A stretch of 64,000 nt of DNA from positions 1-64,000 of the forward strand of contig JAZUDZ010000015.1 in assembly GCA_045639905.1 (NCBI GenBank), read 5' to 3'. Origin of the DNA: RGIG426 sp045639905. GTDB taxonomy: Bacteria; Bacillota; Clostridia; Oscillospirales; Acutalibacteraceae. Shown here in pieces: positions 8,009 to 16,322 of the stretch; the first letter of the stretch is position 1, and each line of letters starts with the position of its first letter. The notes beneath the pieces were generated by a model. The model made no database searches, had not been told where the DNA came from, and saw only the letters and a program-made list of their open reading frames with translations. Both the position numbers and the translations under genes were made by a program.

Positions 8009-9406
8009 TTACTTGCGGTTAAGCAGAGCGTAAAAAGCTCGATGGGTCATATGTAAATCCAGCTTGGAAATGACTTCAAAGGGAGCATGCATACAAAGAA
8101 CCGGGACACCCAAATCCACGGTGTCTACATCCAGGTTCGCAACGTATTGGGCAATGGTTCCGCCACCGCCGCCGTCCACGCGTCCAAGCTCACCGATTTG
8201 CCAGGCAACCTGTTCCTGCTCCATAATCTGACGGAAGGTTCCCATCAGTTCGGCAGATGCATCGGAAGTGCCGGACTTGCCGCGGGCACCGGTGTATTTG
8301 GTCAGCACCACGCCACCGTTTAAGATGGAAGCGTTGCGATATTGTGAATTTTCCGGATAGAGCGGGTCATAGCCGGCGTTCACATCTGCCGACAGACACA
8401 GGGAGGCAGATAAAACCTTGCGGCCTTCGGCGCCGAATGTGGCGGCCAGATCGGCAATGAAGTTGGGCATATAGGAACCCTGCATGCCGGAAACCCCGGC
8501 AGAACCGGTTTCCTCTTTGTCGGTTAAAACAGTCACGGCCGTATAAGCAGGTTTTTTGAGGGCAAACAAGGCGGTAAGTGCCGGATAGGCACAAACGCGG
8601 TCATCGTGACCATAGCCGCCGACCATACTGCGGTCAAAGCCGATATCACAAGGCTTGCCGGCTGGAACGGCTTCCAGTTCCGCACAACGGAAATCGGCCT
8701 CGGTGATGCCGTATTTCTTGTTTAGAATCTGCATGATGTTCAGTTTGATATTGTCGGATTCTTCACTGTCATCAAAGGGACGGGAACCGACCAAAATATC
8801 CAGATTCTCACCGGTGATGACTTCAGAGGCTTTCTTTTGCATCTGGTCACCGCTCAGATGAATGAGCAGATCCGTGACAACAAATTTCGGGTCGTCGTCT
8901 CCGTCGCCGATATTGATGTCCACCACCGTGCCGTCTTTTTTCACGACAACACCGTACAGAGCCAGGGGAACCGTAGGCCACTGGTATTTTTTGACACCTC
9001 CGTAATAGTGGGTGTCCAAATAGGCGAAGCCTTCTTTTTCATACAGCGGATTGGGCTTCAGGTCCAGGCGGGGGGAGTCTATATGTGCGATGGCAAAGGA
9101 AACACCGTCGGTAATGGGACGGGTACCGATGACGGCCAGAATCACGGCCTTGTCACGGTTGACGCGATAGACTTTGTCACCCGCTTTGTATTTCTTGGCG
9201 GGGTCAAATTCTTTAAAGCCGTTTTCTTTTGCCATGGAAACGGCTTCTTTGACCGCCTGACGCTCGGTTTTGGCCTTGCCCAAAAAGGCTTTGTAGCCTT
9301 CGGCATAGGTATCGGCGTCTTTCAGTTCTTTTTTGCTGACAACGGCAGGCTTGACACTGCCGTCAAGCAGTTGTTTCTTTAAATCTTTTGCGGATTGTTT
9401 TGCCAT
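8009..9406 (-). CDS. M18 family zinc aminopeptidase
   Basis: 465 aa cytosolic metallo-aminopeptidase of the M18 (aspartyl aminopeptidase) family, trimming N-terminal residues from peptides. Metal and active-site motifs are in order: IAHIDSPRLDLKP, GGYGHDDRVCAYPAL, LTDKEETGSAGVSGMQG and a C-terminal MHAPFEVISK. Length fits the bacterial ApeA/ApeB-like branch. It lies 14 bp after the lytic transglycosylase and 20 bp before mtaB, so it is cotranscribed; no direct functional link to those neighbours is evident. Confidence 0.9.
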   Translation of the reverse strand: MAKQSAKDLKKQLLDGSVKPAVVSKKELKDADTYAEGYKAFLGKAKTERQAVKEAVSMAKENGFKEFDPAKKYKAGDKVYRVNRDKAVILAVIGTRPITDGVSFAIAHIDSPRLDLKPNPLYEKEGFAYLDTHYYGGVKKYQWPTVPLALYGVVVKKDGTVVDINIGDGDDDPKFVVTDLLIHLSGDQMQKKASEVITGENLDILVGSRPFDDSEESDNIKLNIMQILNKKYGITEADFRCAELEAVPAGKPCDIGFDRSMVGGYGHDDRVCAYPALTALFALKKPAYTAVTVLTDKEETGSAGVSGMQGSYMPNFIADLAATFGAEGRKVLSASLCLSADVNAGYDPLYPENSQYRNASILNGGVVLTKYTGARGKSGTSDASAELMGTFRQIMEQEQVAWQIGELGRVDGGGGGTIAQYVANLDVDTVDLGVPVLCMHAPFEVISKLDLHMTHRAFYALLNRK

Positions 9407-9420
9407 AATGGTATTCTCCC

Positions 9421-10014
9421 TTAGGATGCTTTGGAAGTGGTCGAGGAGGATTCCATGTTCTTATACAGGAATCCGTAAATGCGTTCGTAGTTTTTGACTT
9501 CTTTGCAGAAATGGTTTACATCCGATTCCGGAATGTCGTCCAGCGTCTTTTTGTCGCCACTGGCGGTCGGCAAGTCGGCGAGCCATCCGTCAACGGTGGC
9601 TTCTCCGATATAGAAGGCGGCCAGGGCGGTGCGCTCGTCACCGTATTTCTTCATAAGAGAGGACAAAATATAGGTGCCGACTTTGATGTTCTTTTCCGGA
9701 TCGGTGTATTTGTTTCCGTCCACATAGGCTTTGAAAGCATTGGCTTTCCAGGCTTCTTCGGTAATCTGCATAAGACCGTAGCGGGTCGGGTCGGATGAGC
9801 TGGTTTTTTCAGCATCAAATCCGCTGCGCAGTTTGATGACGGATAACAGGGTATACGGGGATACGTTGTACTTGTTGGCGGCCTCTACGATATAGGAATC
9901 GTAGTCAGAGGGCGGAAATGCTTTTTGCAGAATGAATTTGCCGCCGATGACAGCAAGTACCAAAACGATGACAATGATTAATAAACTTTTTACTTTACTT
10001 GATCCACGAGACAT
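9421..10014 (-). CDS. small membrane-anchored lytic transglycosylase (SLT domain)
   Basis: 197 aa. An N-terminal membrane anchor (about 9-28) is followed by an SLT fold with typical motifs: EAANKYNVSPYTLLSVIKLRSGF, GLMQITEEAW and AAFYIGEATVDGWL. These enzymes cut the MurNAc-GlcNAc bond of peptidoglycan with formation of anhydro-MurNAc. In the first motif the usual catalytic Glu (VIxxES) appears as Leu (VIKLRSG), so activity deserves testing. The second ATG at 10014 is preferred: AAAGGAG is 8 nt away, versus 2 nt for the ATG at 10020. The gene overlaps the end of the Sua5-CoaE gene by 25 bp. Confidence 0.85.
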   Translation of the reverse strand: MSRGSSKVKSLLIIVIVLVLAVIGGKFILQKAFPPSDYDSYIVEAANKYNVSPYTLLSVIKLRSGFDAEKTSSSDPTRYGLMQITEEAWKANAFKAYVDGNKYTDPEKNIKVGTYILSSLMKKYGDERTALAAFYIGEATVDGWLADLPTASGDKKTLDDIPESDVNHFCKEVKNYERIYGFLYKNMESSSTTSKAS

Positions 10015-11630
10015 AACCATAACTCCTTTGCATTTGTTTTAAATGTATTTACCGACCCGTTATTCTCAAGGGAATACCGGGCATGGGTCCGATAATAAGA
10101 TTCGGGATGTTGGGCGTGAATGCGGCTTAGTGCATCCTCGCGGCTGATGGCATCCCTTTGCATGATTCGTTTGCAGCGTACTTCTTCGTTTGCCAGTACC
10201 GCAACCGTTGCCGTGCAATCCGCATCCAGTCCGCTTTCAAACAAGAGCGGTGCATCTACCAGCACCACCTCGCCGGCGGCTGTATGAGTTTCAATTTCTT
10301 CCCGGCTTTTTTTCAAAATGTACGGGTGGGTGATGGCGGTCAGACGCTTTGTTTTTTCGGGAGAAACAAAAGCGATTTGTGCCAGCTTATGCCGATTGAG
10401 TCGGCCATCCGGTTCGAGTATATCCGATGAAAACTCCGAAACCAGTTCAAGGAGGCAGGGAGAATTCGGTCCGGTGACCTCTCGGGATATTTTGTCCGTG
10501 TCCACAACGTAGGCACCGAGAGACTGCCATAAAAGGCACAATTCACTTTTTCCGGAGCCGGTCGGTCCGGTGAGACCGATGACGGTTCGTTGGGGTGCTT
10601 TCAGGGAAACAACCTCAAAAGCCGCGGCACGAAGCAAACGGTTATAGACAGCCAACCCGACACCCTCCTGCGAGGGACAGGATGTATACAGGATGGAAGC
10701 GCCGACTTCATCCGCCTTCCGAAGTGCGTCAAATACATGTTTGGCCTGCTCGGAGGGGTTTCCCCGTTCTCCGTACAACATGTACGGAACCAGCAATCCT
10801 TCTTCTTCACCGGAAAAGCACAGAGCCCAAACACCCTCGCCCGCATGAGCGTTAATGTAGGCACGGACCTGCGCGGCGGTTCCGTCCAGTAAAATGACCT
10901 TTGCTTTCGGGGAATAATGCTTGTATTTCATACCGGGAGATGCCGCGGTGGCACCGTCCTTCAGTTTGTGGGTAACGGCATCGTTGATTTCAATGGGGCC
11001 TGCGACCGCCTCCAGCATATCGACGGTAATTCCGCCGGGACGCAGAAGCTGTACGGTCCCGTCTACCACACTGATAACCGTGGATTCGACTCCTACGGAG
11101 CAGGGACCTCCGTCCACAATGGCGGCAACGCGCCCATCCATGTCATTTTTGACATGCTGCATGGTGGTGGGGCTGGGACTGCCGGAAAGATTGGCGGAGG
11201 GAGCCGCCAAGGGAAGTCCGGACAGATTGATAATGTCTCGGGCGACCGGATGAACCGGAAACCGGACGGCGACCGTGTCCAGTCCACCGCTGACGACGGC
11301 CGGAACACGCTTGGAGCGCTTAAAAATCATGGTGAGGGGGCCCGGCCAATAAGCTTTGGCAAGCTTTTCGGCAATCGGAGGGATTTCGGCCACCAGGTCC
11401 TGCAGTTGTTCGGCTTCTCCGATATGAACAATCAGCGGATTGTCCTGGGGGCGTCCTTTGGCCTCGAAAATCGCACGAATGGCCTCTTCGTTATAGGCAC
11501 TTGCTGCCAACCCGTAAACGGTTTCGGTGGGGATGCCTACCACGTGTCCCTGCTGCAAAAGCAGAGCGGCACGAGCCAAATCTTCCGGGCGGCTGCTTAG
11601 ATATTCGGTTTGGTAGGTTTTGTTTTCCAT
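9990..11630 (-). CDS. Sua5/TsaC threonylcarbamoyl-AMP synthase fused to dephospho-CoA kinase (CoaE)
   Basis: 546 aa with two complete enzymes. Residues 1-340 are Sua5: the YrdC domain (VGIPTETVYGLA, KGRPQDNPL, PSANLSG, STVISV) makes threonylcarbamoyl-AMP for t6A37, followed by the Sua5 C-terminal domain. Residues about 348-546 are CoaE: P-loop GLTGPTGSGKS (352-362), DTDKISREV, and VDAPLLFESGLD, phosphorylating dephospho-CoA in the last CoA step. No stop or frameshift lies between them. The start immediately follows the prfA stop (TAAATG) with only a weak ribosome binding site, implying translational coupling. Joining tRNA modification to CoA synthesis is unusual. Confidence 0.92.
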   Translation of the reverse strand: MENKTYQTEYLSSRPEDLARAALLLQQGHVVGIPTETVYGLAASAYNEEAIRAIFEAKGRPQDNPLIVHIGEAEQLQDLVAEIPPIAEKLAKAYWPGPLTMIFKRSKRVPAVVSGGLDTVAVRFPVHPVARDIINLSGLPLAAPSANLSGSPSPTTMQHVKNDMDGRVAAIVDGGPCSVGVESTVISVVDGTVQLLRPGGITVDMLEAVAGPIEINDAVTHKLKDGATAASPGMKYKHYSPKAKVILLDGTAAQVRAYINAHAGEGVWALCFSGEEEGLLVPYMLYGERGNPSEQAKHVFDALRKADEVGASILYTSCPSQEGVGLAVYNRLLRAAAFEVVSLKAPQRTVIGLTGPTGSGKSELCLLWQSLGAYVVDTDKISREVTGPNSPCLLELVSEFSSDILEPDGRLNRHKLAQIAFVSPEKTKRLTAITHPYILKKSREEIETHTAAGEVVLVDAPLLFESGLDADCTATVAVLANEEVRCKRIMQRDAISREDALSRIHAQHPESYYRTHARYSLENNGSVNTFKTNAKELWLCLVDQVK

Positions 11631-12704
11631 TTACGATTCCGCCTCTGCCATTTTGTCCGCCTGTTCGGCGGCGGTTAATGCATCAATAATTTCATCCAAA
11701 TCCCCGTCCATAATACGGTCAATTTTATACAGTGTCAGCCCGATACGGTGATCGGTAACACGCCCTTGGGGAAAGTTGTAGGTCCGAATGCGGTCGGAGC
11801 GGTCTCCGGAACCCACCTGGGCCTTTCGGTCGGCGGCGATGCTGTCTTGCTGTTTTTTATGTTCTATTTCATAGAGACGGGAATACAGCACCCGCATGGC
11901 CTTGTCTTTATTCTTATACTGACTTCTCTCATCCTGGCATTCGACAACCAATCCGGTCGGGATATGGGTGATGCGAATGGCAGAAGAAGTCTTGTTAACT
12001 TTCTGACCGCCGGCACCGCTGGAACGGTAGGTGTCAATGTGTAAGTCGGCCGGATTTAGTTGTACGTCCACTTCGTCAATTTCCGGCAGAACCGCTACCG
12101 TGGCTGCGGAGGTATGAATGCGACCGCCGCTTTCGGTTTCCGGAACTCTCTGGACACGATGCCCGCCGCTTTCGAATTTGAGACGACTGTAAGCCCCTTG
12201 CCCGGATACAATGAAGTTTACGGAATGATAGCCGCCGAGTTCGGTCTCATTGGCGGAGACCACTTCCAGCGTCCATCCTTTTGTTTCGGCATACATGGAA
12301 TACATCCGAAAGAGAGATCCGGCAAATAAAGCGGATTCTTCGCCACCGGCACCGCTTCGGATTTCCATGATGACGTTTCGCTCGTCCAGCGGGTCTTTGG
12401 GCTGCATCAAGGCTTGCAGTTCGTGCTCCAGCTCTGTTAGCGTATCGTCGGCTGTTTTCAGTTCCTGGTTTAACAGTTCCCGAAGTCCCGTATCGTTTCC
12501 TGCATCGCGGAGCAGTTCCAGGGCTTCCTGTTTTTGATTTTGCGCCTGTTCCAAGCGGCTGCACAGGGTAATAATCGGTTCCAGCGTCTTGCTTTCCTGC
12601 ATGAGCTTTTTGACTTCGTCGACCTGACTTAAAACGGATGGATCACAAAGACGCTTGGCGATTTCTTCATAGCGTTTTCTCGCCCCGGCTAATTGATCCA
12701 GCAT
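11631..12704 (-). CDS. prfA: peptide chain release factor 1
   Basis: 357 aa, normal RF1 length; releases peptides at UAA and UAG. The GGQ loop (SSGAGGQKVNKTSSAIR) and the stop-codon recognition tripeptide in RVPETESGGRIHTS (PxT form) distinguish it from RF2 at 31244. It lies 2 bp after the DUF951 gene. No prmC-type glutamine methyltransferase follows it here, unlike in many bacteria. Confidence 0.97.
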   Translation of the reverse strand: MLDQLAGARKRYEEIAKRLCDPSVLSQVDEVKKLMQESKTLEPIITLCSRLEQAQNQKQEALELLRDAGNDTGLRELLNQELKTADDTLTELEHELQALMQPKDPLDERNVIMEIRSGAGGEESALFAGSLFRMYSMYAETKGWTLEVVSANETELGGYHSVNFIVSGQGAYSRLKFESGGHRVQRVPETESGGRIHTSAATVAVLPEIDEVDVQLNPADLHIDTYRSSGAGGQKVNKTSSAIRITHIPTGLVVECQDERSQYKNKDKAMRVLYSRLYEIEHKKQQDSIAADRKAQVGSGDRSDRIRTYNFPQGRVTDHRIGLTLYKIDRIMDGDLDEIIDALTAAEQADKMAEAES

Positions 12705-12706
12705 AC

Positions 12707-12892
12707 TTACTCTCCGTTTCTTTCAATAGACTTGATGTGACGCTCGATTTTTTGACGGGGGACCATCATTTCGTGACCGCAGCCTTCACAGCGCAGACGA
12801 AAGTCCATTCCGATACGCAATACTTCAAACCGATGACAACCGCAGGGGTGCGGTTTTTTCATGATAAGAATATCGTGCAATTGAACGTCCAT
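12707..12892 (-). CDS. DUF951 small zinc-finger-like protein
   Basis: 61 aa from MDVQLHDILIMKKPHPCG; an upstream in-frame ATG at 12937 is rejected because an AGAGGCGAG ribosome site precedes this one and the family begins here. Four cysteines (HPCGC and RCEGCGHEM) suggest a zinc ribbon. DUF951 proteins are conserved in Firmicutes, often near translation or chromosome maintenance genes, without an established function. First gene of the prfA operon. Confidence 0.85.
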   Translation of the reverse strand: MDVQLHDILIMKKPHPCGCHRFEVLRIGMDFRLRCEGCGHEMMVPRQKIERHIKSIERNGE

Positions 12893-12927
12893 TTTCTCGC
12901 CTCTTTTTAGCATCAAATTTACATTTA

Positions 12928-12956
12928 AGTATAGCATTATCGCCTTGTTCTGTCAA
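12928..12956 (-). promoter_or_regulatory. promoter of the DUF951-prfA-sua5/coaE-slt-M18-mtaB operon
   Basis: TTGACA (12951-12956) and TATACT (12928-12933) on the minus strand are exactly 17 nt apart, about 40 bp from the DUF951 start. The small gaps downstream imply a six-gene operon ending at the terminator 6635-6656. Confidence 0.8.
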
Positions 12957-12997
12957 CGATTCCGCCCTCTCTGAAAGGAACCTTTCAAACGAAAAAA

Positions 12998-13020
12998 GAG
13001 GCCTGTTTCAAACAGGCCTC
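12998..13020 (-). terminator. terminator of ftsZ
   Basis: GAGGCCTGTTT and AAACAGGCCTC form a long stem; six consecutive A on the plus strand give a U-run on the minus transcript. Confidence 0.9.
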
Positions 13021-13033
13021 AAAAGGTTTTGCA

Positions 13034-14137
13034 TTAGGTCAAATCGTCGTTCCCTTTATTGAAGAAATTCATGATATCCAGGTATCCGTTATCTTCCTCA
13101 CTGGAGCCGGTACCGTTGTCATTATTCTCATTAATAAAGGACGGGATGTCATCCTGCGGGGCAGCGGTGGCACCGTTCTGTTTGGAACCGTCAAAGCCGG
13201 TGGCGATAACGGTGATGGACAAAGCATCGTCCATGGTCTCGTCGAAAGCAGCACCCCAAATGACGGTAGCGTCCGGAGCGGCGGAGCTGGAAATGATGGT
13301 GGCAGCCTGCTCAACATCTTCCAAATCAATGTCAGGGGAAGCGGTGAAGTTAATCAAAACGCCGCTGGCATTGTCAATGGAGGTTTCGAGAAGCGGACTG
13401 GAGATGGCAGCGTTTGCAGCCTGTTCGGCTTTGTCTTTGCCGGAAGCATTACCGATACCCATGTGGGCAAGACCGGCATCACTCATGATGGCCGAGACAT
13501 CGGCAAAGTCAAGGTTGACAAGACCCGGAACTTTGATGAGACGGGAGATGCTGTCAACACCCTGCATAAGCACCATATCGGCAATCTCAAAAGCATTGGC
13601 CAAGGTGATGCGGGTATCGAGGGCATATTTCAAGCGCTCGTTGGGGATAACCACCAAACTGTCGACACAGTCGCGGAGAGCGGCAATGCCGTCTTCGGCC
13701 TGGTCCATACGTTTTTTACCTTCAAAATTGAACGGTTTGGTAACAATACCAACAGTCAAAATTTTCAGTTCTTTGGCAATCTGGGCAACGACCGGAGCGG
13801 CGCCCGTACCGGTACCGCCACCCATGCCGGCGGTGATGAAGACCATATCCGCACCGTTAAGAGCCGATTTGATTTCTTCACGACTTTCTTCGGCGGCAGC
13901 ACGTCCTTTGTTCGGATCGGAACCGGCACCCTGACCTTTGTTGGAATTGCCGATCTGAATGCGCTGTGTGGCCTGCGATTGATACAAAGCCTGACGGTCG
14001 GTGTTGATGGCAATGAATTCGACGCCTTTTACGCCGGATGTTGCCATGCGGTTTACGGCATTTCCGCCGCCTCCGCCGACGCCGATAACTTTAATCTGAA
14101 CATTATCAACAAATTCATCTTCAAATTGAAAACCCAT
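13034..14137 (-). CDS. ftsZ: cell division GTPase FtsZ
   Basis: 367 aa tubulin homologue forming the cytokinetic ring. The GTP-binding signature GGGTGTGAAP, the N-terminal GVGGGGGNAVNRM loop and the T7 synergy loop NLDFADVSAIM are intact. The disordered tail is short and acidic, with DDIPSFI and then YLDIMNFFNKG rather than a classical conserved C-terminal peptide. It has its own promoter and terminator, separate from the upstream dcw genes. No ftsA accompanies it. Confidence 0.98.
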   Translation of the reverse strand: MGFQFEDEFVDNVQIKVIGVGGGGGNAVNRMATSGVKGVEFIAINTDRQALYQSQATQRIQIGNSNKGQGAGSDPNKGRAAAEESREEIKSALNGADMVFITAGMGGGTGTGAAPVVAQIAKELKILTVGIVTKPFNFEGKKRMDQAEDGIAALRDCVDSLVVIPNERLKYALDTRITLANAFEIADMVLMQGVDSISRLIKVPGLVNLDFADVSAIMSDAGLAHMGIGNASGKDKAEQAANAAISSPLLETSIDNASGVLINFTASPDIDLEDVEQAATIISSSAAPDATVIWGAAFDETMDDALSITVIATGFDGSKQNGATAAPQDDIPSFINENNDNGTGSSEEDNGYLDIMNFFNKGNDDLT

Positions 14138-14233
14138 TTGAGTAACCTCCTATAAGTTCTGTGAATTGCCCTTCTTACCGACACCCTCCGATAAGACTAG
14201 ATAGGGCACTTGTCATCCTATATTTTCGATACA

Positions 14234-14263
14234 ATAATACCATATCTTGTATATAAAAAGCAA
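14234..14263 (-). promoter_or_regulatory. ftsZ promoter (extended -10)
   Basis: Minus strand TTGCTT (14258-14263), an 18-nt spacer, then TGG-TATTAT (-10 at 14234-14239) gives an extended -10 promoter. A 97-nt leader with AGGAGG before ftsZ follows. Confidence 0.6.
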
Positions 14264-14267
14264 CAAG

Positions 14268-14300
14268 GAAAAGCATGATTTTTTTGCTTTTCCTTGATTT
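14268..14300. terminator. terminator after ftsQ
   Basis: AAGGAAAAGC and GCTTTTCCTT form a stem immediately after the ftsQ stop codon. U-rich tracts flank both sides, so it could work in either direction. It overlaps the upstream edge of the ftsZ promoter. Confidence 0.6.
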
Positions 14301-14307
14301 TTTTCGC

Positions 14308-15171
14308 TTAATTGGACGGAGTGAAAACCGCTTGGCTGGTTAACTCCTTGTTAGAGTATGAGGACAGGTCCAAAGTGCCTCGCACCTGTGTTCCGTGCTT
14401 TTTCAAAATTGCGGGAAGCGTCTTGGCGATAACGGCCATTTCGTGGTCGATGTTGGTGGAATTTCCAAGATTAATGGTAATCTGGTTGTTCCAGTTTAGC
14501 ATCAGAGCCGAGGCATTTGTCAAATCAATTTCCGAGATACTTTTGATTTTGTGCTTTTCCAGGGACTCGGCAATTAATTTGAATGTGTAGGTGTCCTTGT
14601 CGTTCATGGCCTGCTTTCCGAGTCCTTGTCCGCTGGGTTTCGCTCCCTTGATGTACGTGTAGCGCAGGGGGACATCGCTGACAACCTCCATTTTGTCAAT
14701 GGCGTTGCCGTTGGTCCCGACCAAAATCCATCCGTCCTTGGAATACATGGCACCGGCGATACCGGTTTCTTCCACTTTGATAATCAGCTCGTTCATGTTA
14801 TGACTGCTGATATGGACATCTTCGATATAGGGAAGACTGGCCTTGATGCAGTTTGCGGCATAGGTCTTGTTGGCTTTCCATATGCTTTCGCCGATATACA
14901 GGCCGCTGGCACTTTTTATGGCTTCCTCTGAGTAATGACTGTTTCCTTCTACGGTAATGGATTTCACCGCAAAGGTGCCTTCCACGATTTCGGTTTGTTG
15001 TTGTTTCCCGCTGGCGCGTTGGGCATTCAGACGGGACTGAAGGAAAATTGTTCCGACGGAAAGTCCGGCAAAGACAAGCGTCAAAACCAAAAGCCACAAG
15101 CACACGATCAAACGACGTGCGGCTTTTGACCTCGGTTTTTTATTCTGTTTTTTCTTCTTTGCAGCGGGCAT
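14308..15171 (-). CDS. ftsQ: cell division protein FtsQ/DivIB
   Basis: 287 aa bitopic membrane protein. A basic N-terminus is followed by a transmembrane helix at about 23-46 and a POTRA domain from about 70 (FAVKSITVEGNSHYSEEAI). DivIB forms a complex with FtsL and DivIC to control septal peptidoglycan synthesis. The sequence is divergent but position between murG and ftsZ plus topology is typical. AGGAGG lies upstream of the ATG. Confidence 0.88.
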   Translation of the reverse strand: MPAAKKKKQNKKPRSKAARRLIVCLWLLVLTLVFAGLSVGTIFLQSRLNAQRASGKQQQTEIVEGTFAVKSITVEGNSHYSEEAIKSASGLYIGESIWKANKTYAANCIKASLPYIEDVHISSHNMNELIIKVEETGIAGAMYSKDGWILVGTNGNAIDKMEVVSDVPLRYTYIKGAKPSGQGLGKQAMNDKDTYTFKLIAESLEKHKIKSISEIDLTNASALMLNWNNQITINLGNSTNIDHEMAVIAKTLPAILKKHGTQVRGTLDLSSYSNKELTSQAVFTPSN

Positions 15172-15190
15172 AATCGGGTTCTCCTCCTGA

Positions 15191-16309
15191 TTACGATTTG
15201 GCGGCGTCCTTTACGATTTTGACAATTCGCTCGGTGGCGTCGGTAATAGCCGTATGGACTGCATTGTCATGCATTTGGCTTAGACGCTCCGGATCGTCCA
15301 AAAGTTCCGATACGGTCTTCCAAAGAAGCTCGTCGGTAATATCTTTTTCTTCAATGCAAACGGCGGCACCCTGATTTACGAGTGCCAAGGCGTTGTAGTA
15401 CTGATGATTTTCCGCCACGTTGGGAGACGGAATCAAAATGGCCGGTGTGCCGATGGCCAGCACCTCACTGGTTGTGATGGCACCGCAGCGGCAAATGACC
15501 AGGTCCGCTGCCGCCATACAGCGGGGCAGATCGTCAATGTACGGTCGAACGTCAATGCCGTCGGCATGCAGGGGAATCTGTTTTTCGGAGAGGGCTTCAC
15601 AAACTTCTTCGTATTCGCCCTTTCCGGTGGAGTGAATATGCTGGTAGCGTCCTTCTTTGTGACTGGCTTCCAGCAGGTGAATGACCAGTTCGTTGATTTT
15701 GGCGGCGCCCAAACTGCCACCCACCGATAAGACCAAAGGCCGATTGTCAATGCCGAGCTCTTTGCGGGCCTGTGCTTTGTCTGTGTGCAGGACCTCCGGG
15801 CGGAGCGGGTTGCCGGTTACGACGGTATGGGTGCCGGCGGGAAGTCTTCCGGCGGCTTCTTCATTCGGAATACAAACGGTGTTCACCATCCTTGCCAAAG
15901 CTTTCACGGTCACACCGGGATAGGAGTTGGATTCATGAATGACAACCGGGTATCCTTTTTTTGCGGCCTTTCGAAGCATGGGTCCGCACACATATCCGCC
16001 GGTTCCGACGACGACATCCGGTTTGAATTTCTTTAAAATGGATCCGCAGGTAAAGCCGGCCGTAACGGCATAGTAAACGGTTCCCAGGTTGTGAAAAACC
16101 GCTTTCAGGGTTTTCTTTCTGGAAAAACCGCGTACGGTGATGCTGGTAAAGGGGTACCCGGCTTTGGGGACCAGTTCGGTTTCCATCCGGTCATCGGCAC
16201 CGACAAACAAAAATTCAGTTGTGGGATCCTGAGCTTTCAGCTCCGCGGCAATTGCAAGGGCCGGATTGATATGTCCGGCGGTGCCGCCGCCTGCCAATAA
16301 TACACGCAT
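15191..16309 (-). CDS. murG: MurG, lipid II-forming GlcNAc transferase
   Basis: 372 aa cytoplasmic-face glycosyltransferase adding GlcNAc to lipid I. It opens with MRVLLAGGGTAGHINPALA and has the acceptor and UDP-GlcNAc motifs VVGTGGYVCGP, HESNSYPGV, SVGGSLGA and RCGAITTSEVLAIGTP. The reading frame is open for 58 more upstream codons, but those overlap ftsW and look unlike protein; the ATG at 16309, preceded by GAGG, is chosen. 13 bp after ftsW. Confidence 0.96.
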   Translation of the reverse strand: MRVLLAGGGTAGHINPALAIAAELKAQDPTTEFLFVGADDRMETELVPKAGYPFTSITVRGFSRKKTLKAVFHNLGTVYYAVTAGFTCGSILKKFKPDVVVGTGGYVCGPMLRKAAKKGYPVVIHESNSYPGVTVKALARMVNTVCIPNEEAAGRLPAGTHTVVTGNPLRPEVLHTDKAQARKELGIDNRPLVLSVGGSLGAAKINELVIHLLEASHKEGRYQHIHSTGKGEYEEVCEALSEKQIPLHADGIDVRPYIDDLPRCMAAADLVICRCGAITTSEVLAIGTPAILIPSPNVAENHQYYNALALVNQGAAVCIEEKDITDELLWKTVSELLDDPERLSQMHDNAVHTAITDATERIVKIVKDAAKS

Positions 16310-16322
16310 GGAATTTTTTCCT

